From Chloroflexi bacterium UBA4733 (lineage in GTDB: Bacteria; Chloroflexota; UBA4733): a stretch of DNA of 10,793 nt. The notes under the pieces are model-generated. The model worked only from the letters and a program-made list of their open reading frames with translations, made no database searches and had not been told where the DNA came from. Position 1 is the stretch's first letter. Each line of letters starts with the position of its first letter. Where the stretch lies: the NCBI GenBank assembly GCA_002404055.1, contig DHIZ01000232.1, positions 1 through 10,793 on the forward strand, read 5' to 3'. Of the stretch, positions 1 through 5,853 are shown one piece after another. The position numbers were made by a program, and so were the translations under genes.

Positions 1-141
1 GGCGGCGGCGCCCGTCGTGGCGGCCGTGCCGCAAGCGGCCAGCGCCAGGGCGGAAGCGCCCAGCAGTCCACTCAGGATGGTGCGCCGACCGATCCTGCTG
101 CCGATCGTGCCTGCTACCTGGTTCAATGTCTCTGCCATCAT
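1..141 (-). CDS. Lipoprotein N-terminus (partial, runs off left edge)
   Basis: Only the first 47 codons are in the window; the reading frame is open to base 1. The start ATG ends at 141 (a second ATG follows directly) and has a good AAGGAG ribosome site at 148-153, six bases upstream. The peptide carries a twin-arginine-like GRRTIL at residues 18-23, a hydrophobic stretch (about 25-35) and a lipobox L34-A35-A36-C37 followed by Gly and an Ala/Thr-rich linker. This is a typical exported lipoprotein leader: signal peptidase II would cut before C37, which becomes lipidated and anchors the protein to the outer face of the membrane. Leaders like this are common on ABC-transporter solute-binding proteins of Gram-positive-like and Chloroflexota bacteria, but the functional domain lies outside the window, so the substrate and family are unknown. 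The signal assignment is firm and the role is not. Confidence 0.72.
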   Translation of the reverse strand, partial: MMAETLNQVAGTIGSRIGRRTILSGLLGASALALAACGTAATTGAAA

Positions 142-287
142 CTTGTTCTCCTTGTTCCTACTGCGCTGGCGCGGTCTGGCGTCGGCACTACAGGGACAGC
201 ATCCCAGACCGATGGCCGTCGCGCATCCGGGCAAGGCACCATTTCGGTGTGGTGGAAACACTGTAATTGTGGGATGGTGTGGGGCCA

Positions 288-446
288 TCACGCACCCGGC
301 TTGGGGCTGGCGGTGCGCCGTGCTAGCCTTCGACCTGAATCAGCCCGCGACGCAGCGCGCTCAGCCGTCTGCTGCTCCAGGGCAACGTTGAGCCGGGTCG
401 CTTCGCGGCTGAGCGCCGCCAGGCGCTGGTTCTGTTCCGCCGCCAT
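288..446 (-). pseudogene. Histidine-kinase-type coiled-coil fragment (relic)
   Basis: A 52-codon minus-strand frame starts at an ATG ending at 446 and stops at 288-290. Its first 30 residues are strongly heptad-like, with segments such as LAALSREATRLNVALEQQ followed by TAER. They resemble the signalling-helix linker (consensus like LNxxLEQxVAERTAEL) that precedes GAF/PAS or kinase domains in sensor histidine kinases. After about residue 35 the sequence becomes Arg/Ser/Pro-rich and loses family character. An in-frame TGA lies two codons before the ATG, so the peptide is not the end of a longer open frame. No kinase H-box or ATP-binding domain is present. It is most likely a scrap of a lost sensor kinase; a chance coiled coil is possible. 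Confidence 0.3.
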
Positions 447-477
447 GGCTCACGCCAGAGACCCCAAGCTTCCTGGC

Positions 478-543
478 CTACGCCGTCCCGGCACCGACAT
501 GACGAGCGGCATCGGGTACACTGAGATAGTCGATCAGCGTCAT
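478..543 (-). pseudogene. Possible excisionase-like HTH N-terminal relic
   Basis: A 21-residue minus-strand peptide begins with ATG ending at 543 and stops with TAG at 478-480. It reads like the opening of an excisionase or MerR-type DNA-binding domain (DYLSVPDAARHVG; such domains often start with a 'YLSVxEAAxxLG' helix), then ends before the recognition helix. Its ATG overlaps the stop of a preceding short frame ending MARVEQ in an ATGA arrangement. The match is short, so it is only a hint of a truncated regulatory or antitoxin-type gene. Confidence 0.2.
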
Positions 544-606
544 TGCTCGACCCGAGCCATTGCGGCCTCACGCGTGCTGCCTTCCGTGCAGCGAATGGAG
601 AGGTAT

Positions 607-996
607 ATGGCGACCATCAAGATCACCCCTGAAACACTCGTTGTCGATGTGCGTGGCATGGACCAGATGCTCGCCTTTCGTGGGCAACTGGAGGTTCCGC
701 TCCACCATGTGGGGAGCGTGGCCTTCAACCCCGAAGAGACGCAGCGCGAGTTGATGTCGTTCCAAGGCGGCGGATGTGATGCGAAGGCAGCGGCGCCTGG
801 TGCGATGCTCGTCGGAGCGTTCACCGAACACGGCGATCGTATCTTCTGGGACGTACACCAGCCTTCCCGCACCGTCATTATCCACCTCATCGACGATGCC
901 TTCGCCAAGATTATGGTGGAAGTGGCCGATGCGGAAGCCACTGCGAGGCAACTGCAGGCGATACTCGACTGGCAGCGCAGCGCCGCCGTCAACTGA
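607..996 (+). CDS. Conserved hypothetical protein, PH-like small protein
   Basis: This 129-residue soluble protein has no signal peptide or membrane segment. The start at 607 is preferred over the upstream extension because a purine-rich GGAGAGG sits just before ATG and family-like sequence begins right after it (MATIKITPETLVVDVRGMDQM). Its layout is an N-terminal strand pair, an LEVPLHHVGSVAF segment (about 32-45), a Gly/Ala-rich loop (about 60-75), an RIFWDVHQPSRTVIIHL strand pair and a C-terminal helix (MVEVADAEATARQLQAIL). It resembles a widespread small hypothetical family, common in actinobacteria, with segments like 'LRVPLxxVxxV', 'VVVELxGxxFxxLVVSVDDPEATAxxI' and a predicted PH-like fold. 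Its function is unknown. It is likely monocistronic, and hairpins lie downstream at 1076-1118. Confidence 0.75.
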   Translation: MATIKITPETLVVDVRGMDQMLAFRGQLEVPLHHVGSVAFNPEETQRELMSFQGGGCDAKAAAPGAMLVGAFTEHGDRIFWDVHQPSRTVIIHLIDDAFAKIMVEVADAEATARQLQAILDWQRSAAVN

Positions 997-1075
997 GGGT
1001 ACGCCGCCGGGCCACCCGCCCCTAAACCGAGGCGCTGAAGTCGTATCATGAATGTGCTATGAATGGTCGGTGACA

Positions 1076-1118
1076 AGAGCCCACGGGCTCTGCCGGGCGG
1101 GAACGCCCGGCTAGCCGG
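1076..1118. repeat. Tandem GC-rich hairpins between convergent genes
   Basis: Two perfect inverted repeats lie back to back. AGAGCCC (1076-1082) pairs with GGGCTCT (1085-1091), and GCCGGGCG (1092-1099) pairs with CGCCCGGC (1104-1111) across a GGAA loop. A third, competing palindrome, CCGGCTAGCCGG, occupies 1107-1118. They sit between the stop of the plus-strand hypothetical gene (996) and the end of the minus-strand DUF3800 remnant (1144). The position suits a bidirectional transcription terminator or barrier, but no U-run follows on either strand, so intrinsic termination is not proven. A REP-like palindromic repeat is the alternative. Confidence 0.55.
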
Positions 1119-1143
1119 CCGAACGCATCTTTCGGGCACCCTC

Positions 1144-1434
1144 TCAGTAGTATAGCGCCGCACTCCGGCTGAACGTCTCATACTCCGATACGATCTTGTC
1201 GCGAATCAGCGCATGCGAGCGCGGATCAGCGCTCTCCCACTTTCGCTGCATCGCCCAACAGCAGTAATCAGCAACTTGAAGGCAGGGATCCCTGGCAGCA
1301 GGCCAAAATTGCGTGCGAAATGGGAAATGTCCGGTCGCGACCTGTGCTACCACATCCTGAACGGCCCGGTGAAAGGTTGCCCGCTGCTTGCGCGTTCCCA
1401 GCGCGGCGGCAACGACAAACAGTTCTTCGCCTTG
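1144..1434 (-). pseudogene. DUF3800 protein, C-terminal remnant
   Basis: This 96-codon minus-strand frame matches the C-terminal third of DUF3800 proteins in order: a QGEELFVVAAALGTRK segment, a VQDVVAQV helix, HFPFRTQFWPAARDPCLQ, the signature VADYCCWAMQRKWE, then a RSHALIRDKIVSEYETF helix and a terminal YY. Family members end the same way. The N-terminal part, which carries the 'LDESG' start and the acidic RNase H-like residues, is absent. Directly upstream in frame is a TGA (1435-1437), and the sequence before it is not recognisable. No good start codon or ribosome site exists; the first usable start is a GTG at 1353. DUF3800 genes are of uncertain, nuclease-like function and often sit near mobile or defence genes. 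This copy is dead: 5'-truncated, with an in-frame stop. Confidence 0.72.
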
Positions 1435-1552
1435 TCAAAGCAGGTAGAGCCATGTGTTGTACTGCTGGGCCAGCTGTACCGTATCCATGTGTCGCTGAGT
1501 GCGGCGGACCAACTCGCCGATTGGCTTCATCTTCTTGGTGGCGTTGATGTGC

Positions 1553-2059
1553 CTACCGGCGACGCCCCCACAACCGTTGTAGTTCTTCCGCGATGACATC
1601 CACTGAACGCACCTCGCCCGCAGAGATGCGCAGGCAAAGCGCCACGACTTCCACCTCCGGCAGGTTCGGCGGCAGTGGATGACCGACCTGGTCGAGGTAG
1701 TACATGGCGACCAGGAAGCCTGTCCGCTTGTTCCCGTCGTTGAAGGGGTGCCCTTGCGTGATACCACGCAGCAGCATCGCGGCTTTGTCGAACGGGCCTG
1801 GGTGAGGGTCTTTATCGCCAAAGGTTTGGAACGCGGCGCCGACGACTTGCTCAACCAACCCCTGCGCTCGCACCGCGCCGGCTCGGCCACCGAACTCGCC
1901 AATGGCGATGATATTCAGGTAGGTAGCCGCCGCTGCCAGCACTCGCACCTTGGCCATCGTGGCATCCGTGTCGGTTCGCCTGAAGTCGATAGGTTCCTGG
2001 AGCGTGATGCGCAGCATGTTGAGGAGGTCAGAAAGGGGTGAGTCGTGATCGTCGGTCAT
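1553..2059 (-). CDS. doc: Doc/Fic-family toxin (death-on-curing type)
   Basis: This 168-residue protein carries the Fic/Doc active-site motif H104-P-F-N-D108-G-N110-K111-R112. The ending 'NKR' instead of 'GxGR' is typical of Doc toxins, which transfer phosphate from ATP to elongation factor Tu and arrest translation; other Fic proteins AMPylate targets. The helical Fic core spans about residues 45-150. The N-terminus, about 40 residues, is longer than in phage P1 Doc. H104 would be the general base and D108 would bind magnesium. The gene lies 34 bp downstream of a small gene on the same strand, the usual antitoxin-toxin order. The start at 2059 gives a full domain, but no good Shine-Dalgarno is visible in front of it, which may keep toxin output low or require coupling to the antitoxin. 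All key residues are present, so it looks functional. Confidence 0.88.
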   Translation of the reverse strand: MTDDHDSPLSDLLNMLRITLQEPIDFRRTDTDATMAKVRVLAAAATYLNIIAIGEFGGRAGAVRAQGLVEQVVGAAFQTFGDKDPHPGPFDKAAMLLRGITQGHPFNDGNKRTGFLVAMYYLDQVGHPLPPNLPEVEVVALCLRISAGEVRSVDVIAEELQRLWGRRR

Positions 2060-2093
2060 TGGAGCGACGGGTACCCCTTGCTCAGCGGTACGG

Positions 2094-2294
2094 CTACAGC
2101 TTAGCGAGGCGCTCTAGAATGGCGCGCACGTCTGGACGCCTGACGATCTCACGATAAAACGCATCGGCAGATTTCCAGGCGACCTTTGCGTTGCCGTCCG
2201 CTGGGACGAGGTGACCAGAAGTCTCCATCAACTTTGTCTCCTCACCAACGCCTTTGCGGGGCTGATTCCGTTGGATGTTTGCTATTTTTGCCAT
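2094..2294 (-). CDS. Putative antitoxin partner of the Doc toxin
   Basis: A 66-residue, charged protein is encoded just upstream of doc on the same strand. I do not recognise the family by sequence; it is not a clear Phd. The first 25 residues are basic (QRNQPRKG) and may bind DNA. The C-terminal helix (SADAFYREIV then RRPDVRAILERLAKL) would fit the toxin-wrapping tail of an antitoxin. The role is inferred from size, order and the palindrome at its start. The ATG ending at 2294 is chosen over the one at 2306, because the latter lies inside the predicted -10 element. No inhibitory Fic motif (S/TxxxE[G/N]) is seen, so neutralisation would be by complex formation, as for Phd-Doc. Confidence 0.7.
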   Translation of the reverse strand: MAKIANIQRNQPRKGVGEETKLMETSGHLVPADGNAKVAWKSADAFYREIVRRPDVRAILERLAKL

Positions 2295-2334
2295 AATAGC
2301 CCCCATTATGGCACGCCTGGAGACGAATTGCCAG
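2289..2334 (-). promoter_or_regulatory. Antitoxin-toxin promoter with overlapping operator palindrome
   Basis: A perfect inverted repeat has 9-bp arms TGCCATAAT (2289-2297) and ATTATGGCA (2305-2313) around a 7-bp C-rich spacer. On the minus strand the outer arm supplies CATAAT (2305-2310), five of six matches to a -10 box. An 18-bp spacer separates it from CTGGCA (2329-2334), four of six to a -35 box. The inner arm contains the antitoxin ATG (2292-2294). Transcription would start about 7 bases after the -10 box, leaving only a few bases of leader. The geometry predicts that the antitoxin, alone or with Doc, represses its own promoter by covering both the -10 box and the start. Confidence 0.6.
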
Positions 2335-2365
2335 TGGCGTTTAATCGCGAACGTCGGTTAGCGCT

Positions 2366-3325
2366 TTAGTTCCGAGCCATCTGCGCAGCGAAGGCGCTGG
2401 CCTGCTCCAGGTCGTTGATCTCCTCTGGCGTCAGCATCAGCTCGGCGGCGCCGAGGTTATCCTCCACCTGCTCCAGCGTGCGCGGGCCGATGATCGTCGC
2501 GCTGAGCCAGGGGCGGGTGAGCACCCAGGCGACCGCCACCTGACCGGCGCTGGCCTGGTGGTTAGCGGCGACGGCTTTCACGCGGTCCAGCAACTGCCAG
2601 TGCGCTGCGGAGCGACTGGTCAGCATGCCGGCCTGGCGGGCTGCCCGCGTGCCGGCTTCCGGCTGCGCGTCCTGGGCATACTTGCCGGTGAGGAAGCCGC
2701 CGGCCAGCGGGCTGTGCGGCACCAGGCCGTAGCTGGTGTAGCGACAGAAAGGGACGACGTCCTGCTCGATGGCGCGGTCCAGCAGCGAGTAGCGCGGCTG
2801 GTCCACGATCCAGGGATGGCCGCCGATGCGGTCGGCGAAGGATTGGCCCAGAGCGATCTGCCAGGATGCATAGTGGCTGGTGCCGTAGAAGCGCACCTTG
2901 CCCTGGCGCACCAGATCGTCCATGGCGCGCACCTCTTCCTCGATGCGGGTGTCCGGGTCCGGGCGGTGCAGGTAGTAGAGGTCGATGTAGTCGGTTTGCA
3001 GCCGGCGCAGGCTGGCTTCGACCTGCTGAAAGAGGTGAATACGGTGGTTGCCCTGCTCGTTCGGCCCGTCGCCCATCTTGCCGTGGACTTTCGTGGCTAG
3101 CACGATCTGCTGCCGCCGCCCGCCGGCCAGCGCCTTGCCGGTGATCTCTTCGCTGCGCCCCTGGTTATAGACGTTGGCAGTGTCGATGAAGTTCACGCCG
3201 GCATCCATGGAGTGCTGAATGATGCGGGCGCCTTCGGCTTCGTCCGTAGCCCCGCCAAAGTTCATGGTCCCCAGGCAGAGGTAGGAGACCTTGGCGCCGC
3301 TCGATCCCAGTTTGCGGTATTGCAT
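2366..3325 (-). CDS. Aldo/keto reductase
   Basis: A 319-residue NADPH-dependent oxidoreductase of the aldo/keto reductase superfamily (TIM barrel), reducing aldehydes or ketones; the physiological substrate cannot be read from sequence. The N-terminus MQYRKLGSSGAKVSYLCLGT is the standard family opening. The catalytic tetrad is visible: D48 (FIDTA), Y53 (NVYNQGRSEE), K79 (VLATKV) and H120 (YYLHRPDPD). The C-terminal coenzyme region contains ATIIGPRTLEQVEDNL, the usual phosphate-binding IxGxxxxxQxxxN signature. Length is normal, with no signal peptide. The frame extends upstream to 3403, but the family sequence begins at the ATG ending at 3325, which has an AGAGGA-type ribosome site about ten bases upstream. 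It resembles the Kv-beta/YajO/Tas-like bacterial group. The next gene upstream on the strand (GH127) is about 310 bp away, with an inverted-repeat element between, so it is probably transcribed separately. Confidence 0.93.
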   Translation of the reverse strand: MQYRKLGSSGAKVSYLCLGTMNFGGATDEAEGARIIQHSMDAGVNFIDTANVYNQGRSEEITGKALAGGRRQQIVLATKVHGKMGDGPNEQGNHRIHLFQQVEASLRRLQTDYIDLYYLHRPDPDTRIEEEVRAMDDLVRQGKVRFYGTSHYASWQIALGQSFADRIGGHPWIVDQPRYSLLDRAIEQDVVPFCRYTSYGLVPHSPLAGGFLTGKYAQDAQPEAGTRAARQAGMLTSRSAAHWQLLDRVKAVAANHQASAGQVAVAWVLTRPWLSATIIGPRTLEQVEDNLGAAELMLTPEEINDLEQASAFAAQMARN

Positions 3326-3419
3326 GGCTGAATCATCCTCTCGTTGGCGGGCGTAGCCGCGCTTTTTCAATATGACTCTGGTGATTGTAGCGAACAGGTA
3401 CACCCGCCCGTGAACGAGC

Positions 3420-3541
3420 GGGATACGTTAACAAAGCACCGTAAACGGCGCTACGAGGCCGGCTCGGCGGCGCGTTGTCGTACGGGGATAATCCTCGGGT
3501 GCGGTCCCAGGGCGCTTCAGCGTCCTTTGTTAACGTAGCCC
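3420..3541. repeat. Inverted-repeat element, MITE-like (about 122 bp)
   Basis: The ends are 17-bp inverted repeats with one mismatch. The left end GGGATACGTTAACAAAG (3420-3436) pairs with CTTTGTTAACGTAGCCC (3525-3541), and the inner 13 bp match perfectly. Just inside each end is a small palindrome: CCGTAAACGG on the left (3439-3448) and CGCTTCAGCG on the right (3513-3522). No transposase is encoded and no target-site duplication is evident. A miniature inverted-repeat transposable element or a structured RNA closed by the long stem would both fit. The AT-rich GTTAAC-centred ends stand out from the GC-rich surroundings. Confidence 0.55.
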
Positions 3542-3558
3542 TACGATTCATCGTAGGG
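3539..3558. terminator. Perfect hairpin downstream of GH127, possible terminator
   Basis: CCCTACGA (3539-3546) and TCGTAGGG (3551-3558) form a perfect 8-bp stem with a TTCA loop. It lies about 80 bp past the GH127 stop on the minus strand and abuts the right end of the inverted-repeat element; three bases overlap. No U-tract follows on either strand, so intrinsic termination is only a possibility. The repeated CTACG motif shared with the element end suggests the two are related parts of one structure. Confidence 0.4.
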
Positions 3559-3636
3559 TGAACCTCTAGGCGCAGGTGGTTGGGTAGGTACAGGGCTTAC
3601 CTTGCCTGTCGATAGCGTCATCACTGCACCGTCATC

Positions 3637-5544
3637 CTAGCAGACGGTGTTCCCCGCCAGCACCGGGAACTCCGCCACGCGCAGATTCGTGCAGCCGTAG
3701 GGCAGCAGGGTCAGGGTTTGCAGCGGCGCGTCGGAAGCGACGGGGCTTGGCGGGGGCGGGGCAGCAGCGTTATGTTCCAGGCCCCATTGCGTTACCTGGC
3801 GACCGCTGATCGTCGCCGTGACGGGAGCGCCTGCCGGTGAGAATGGTTGCTCACCGAGCGGCCGCTCGCTAAAACGAATTGCCGTTTCCAGGTGGGCCGA
3901 ATCGACAGCCAGGGCGTAGTTCCAGGGGGAGGTTGGGTAAACCTCGAAGTCGCCGGACGGCGGTTCCCCATCCAGCCGGCGCCACTCTTCACTGATCTGA
4001 AGGCCGTAGAGCAGCGGCCCGCGTAGGATGGCGATTGCGCCGTTGTCGCGCCCCTCCAGGCGGGGAGCCATGGGCAGGCGCAACTGGATGGTGGTGTCGC
4101 CAGCCCACGCCTGTTCCAGTCGGAAGAACGTTCCCGGCGTCGCTTCCAGCGCAGGCTGATCGTTCACCCGAAACTCCGTGCCGTTCGCCCAGCCGGGGAT
4201 GCGCAGGTGCAGCGGGAAGGAGACGGGCTGGGACGTTCGCAGGCGGATGGTGATGCGGTCACGGAAAGGGTAGTCGGTGTCGACAGTCAGCTCGACGGGA
4301 ACGCCGGCGATCTCCGCGCTGACGGTGCAGGGAGCGTAGGCGACGGTGGCCAGGCCGCCGTCGGGCGAGCGCATCCAGAGGTGGGTCGCGAACTTGGGCC
4401 AGCCCTGGTGCATGTTGGCGGTGCAGCAGCCGAAGTTGGGTTCCAGACCGAAGAGGTTGGCGCGGGGACCGTTGCTGGTCCAGGGGCGATCGGGCATCAC
4501 GATGCACTGCACCTGGTTGACCTGCTGGTCGTACTGGTGGGTCCACATGTCGGGGCTGATCGTGGCCGGCAGGGCGTTGAAGGCGAGGCGCTCCAGCCGG
4601 TCGGCCAGCGCCGGCTCGCCCAGCGCCGCCAGCAGCACCTCCAGCGAATACATGGACTCGACCACCGCACAGAGTTCGCTGCCCTGGGAGGGGCTGCGGC
4701 CGGCCAGGTGCTCGTCGCCGGAGAACATGCCGTTCGCCTGGCCGTGGTAGCGGTCCAGCGTGGCGAGGATTTGTGTTACGGCGGTGCGGTCGGCGGGATC
4801 GCCCGATTGCCGGTACCAGACGCCGGGCGCCTTGATCGCCATGGCGTTGTTGACGACGTGGGTGGAGAGGTCGATCTCCGGCCGCTGCACCTTGTTCCAG
4901 ATGGAGAAGTGGGCGAAGTGTTGCCGCCAGGCGAAGCCCTGCTCCTGCACGCCGGCCGCCAGTTCCAGCAGCCAGGCTTCATTGGTGCGGTCGTGCAGCC
5001 AGTGGATGCTCAACACAAGGTCGGCCCAGCGGTAGCGTCCCCAGGAACGCAAAGGCTGCGTGGCCAGGATCTCCTGCAGCCGGCGCAGGAAGCGCTGCAT
5101 CGCCGGGATCACGCGCGGCTCGCCGGTGGCGCCGTAATACTGGGTCAACGCCTTCAACAGGATGAAGACCGGCCAGGGGTCATAGGCGTAGCCCTGGCCG
5201 ACGCGGTCATCGAGCAGCGGGCCCAGCCAGCCGTCCGGGTGCTGGTGGTCAAGGATGTATTCCACCCAATGTCGTGCCTTGGCGATCAGCCGCTCGTCCT
5301 CCAATAGGAAGGCCAGCGGCACGACGCCATCCAGCCAGTAGGGGCCGCGTTCCCAGCCTTCGGCATCGCCGCCGATCCAGGCGCTGCGCGCCACGTCCGG
5401 CCAGAACTCGTCCAGATGCCCGCTCAGCCCATTGGCCTGGATGCGGAGTTGCTGTTGCAGCCAGCCGGTGGGGCGGATGGCGCCGAGCGGCAGCGGTTGG
5501 AAGGCGAGGGGGAGGAGATGGTTAGGGGAGGTGGGTGGGGCCAT
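3637..5544 (-). CDS. Glycoside hydrolase family 127 (DUF1680), beta-L-arabinofuranosidase type
   Basis: A 635-residue protein of the DUF1680/GH127-like family, whose characterised member HypBA1 cleaves beta-L-arabinofuranosides from plant glycoproteins using a zinc-bound cysteine nucleophile. An N-terminal (alpha/alpha)6-barrel-like region (about 20-400; GPYWLDGVVPLAFLL, WSILKAL-type helices) precedes C-terminal beta-sandwich domains (about 400-635; PLHLRIPGWA, GAIAILRGPLLYGLQ). The zinc/nucleophile set is visible: E290-x-C292 in GSELCAVVE and the C373-C374 pair in FGCCTANMHQGWPKF. E278 in FSGDEHLAG is a likely acid/base. No signal peptide is seen, so it is probably cytoplasmic and acts on imported oligosaccharides. 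The start ATG ending at 5544 has an AAAGGA site seven bases upstream. It stands alone, without transporter or other glycosidase neighbours. Family members vary in substrate, so exact specificity is open. Confidence 0.92.
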   Translation of the reverse strand: MAPPTSPNHLLPLAFQPLPLGAIRPTGWLQQQLRIQANGLSGHLDEFWPDVARSAWIGGDAEGWERGPYWLDGVVPLAFLLEDERLIAKARHWVEYILDHQHPDGWLGPLLDDRVGQGYAYDPWPVFILLKALTQYYGATGEPRVIPAMQRFLRRLQEILATQPLRSWGRYRWADLVLSIHWLHDRTNEAWLLELAAGVQEQGFAWRQHFAHFSIWNKVQRPEIDLSTHVVNNAMAIKAPGVWYRQSGDPADRTAVTQILATLDRYHGQANGMFSGDEHLAGRSPSQGSELCAVVESMYSLEVLLAALGEPALADRLERLAFNALPATISPDMWTHQYDQQVNQVQCIVMPDRPWTSNGPRANLFGLEPNFGCCTANMHQGWPKFATHLWMRSPDGGLATVAYAPCTVSAEIAGVPVELTVDTDYPFRDRITIRLRTSQPVSFPLHLRIPGWANGTEFRVNDQPALEATPGTFFRLEQAWAGDTTIQLRLPMAPRLEGRDNGAIAILRGPLLYGLQISEEWRRLDGEPPSGDFEVYPTSPWNYALAVDSAHLETAIRFSERPLGEQPFSPAGAPVTATISGRQVTQWGLEHNAAAPPPPSPVASDAPLQTLTLLPYGCTNLRVAEFPVLAGNTVC

Positions 5545-5853
5545 GGTTGGGTCCTTTCGGTGAGATACATGATGGGGGGATGGTAGCAGGGCGGCCTGTG
5601 ACCCTATTTTGGCGCGTACTCAACGGAGAAAGCGTGGCGGGTACGGACCGAACGAAGATTGCTGCCAGAACTAGGACTTGTGGCGGCGTGCTGGTCAAGC
5701 TTAAGCGACACCGATGCTATAGTACCGATTGGTCGGTGACTATCAGGCATAGTTCGGCTACTGGAGAATCAGAGGCACCCCAACCTGATTTCGTAGCCCA
5801 GTGTGCATCAATGAGGTCCATGGGGATGGACTATCAAGTTGGGAAGCTGTTCG
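5545..5853. other. Divergent intergenic region between GH127 and the BREX operon
   Basis: This 309-bp gap separates divergent genes and should hold both promoters. No coding sequence is supported. Its last third is less GC-rich. A TATAGT hexamer (5718-5723) could be a -10 box for the BREX operon, though no good -35 box stands 16-18 bp before it. Directly after it, ACCGA-TTGG-TCGGT (5724-5737) forms a perfect short inverted repeat that could be a repressor site. No WYL-type BrxR regulator gene is in the window. Confidence 0.4.

Larger units (their letters stand above)
142..606. other. Gene-poor stretch with two small relics
   Basis: This 465-bp gap separates the divergent lipoprotein gene and the hypothetical gene at 607. 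The plus frame that ends in the hypothetical gene stays open back to about 247, but that upstream part shows no protein character. Two short minus-strand peptides look like debris of known families: a coiled-coil fragment at 288-446 and an HTH-like N-terminus at 478-543. The lipoprotein promoter should lie at about 155-250. I could not assign clear -35/-10 boxes there. Confidence 0.5.
3326..3636. other. Intergenic region with inverted-repeat element
   Basis: This 311-bp gap between the aldo/keto reductase start and the GH127 stop has no convincing gene. Short frames crossing it on both strands have no family character. It holds the 3420-3541 inverted-repeat element and a perfect hairpin at 3539-3558. 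The reductase promoter should lie within it, at about 3340-3420. I could not pick confident boxes. Confidence 0.55.

Noticed and set aside
247..606. Upstream extension of the 607-996 gene
   Set aside because: The extension is Arg/Ala-rich without family features, while a good ribosome site stands before 607.
540..1181. 213-codon minus-strand frame
   Set aside because: It is antisense to the hypothetical gene at 607-996, which has a ribosome site and family-like sequence. The minus product has none.
1435..1902. 155-codon minus-strand frame overlapping doc
   Set aside because: It overlaps doc in another frame and shows no family character. Only the DUF3800 remnant beyond its TGA is recognisable.
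3326..3403. N-terminal extension of the aldo/keto reductase
   Set aside because: The 26 extra residues precede the standard family N-terminus, and the ribosome site favours the ATG ending at 3325.
3403..3422. CCCG/CGGG inverted repeat beside the element
   Set aside because: The four-base arms are too short in such GC-rich DNA to mean anything.
4207..5307. 366-codon open frame on the plus strand
   Set aside because: It lies fully antisense to GH127, whose catalytic residues and domains are clear. The product is Val/Gly/Gln-rich with no family character, a typical GC-rich shadow.
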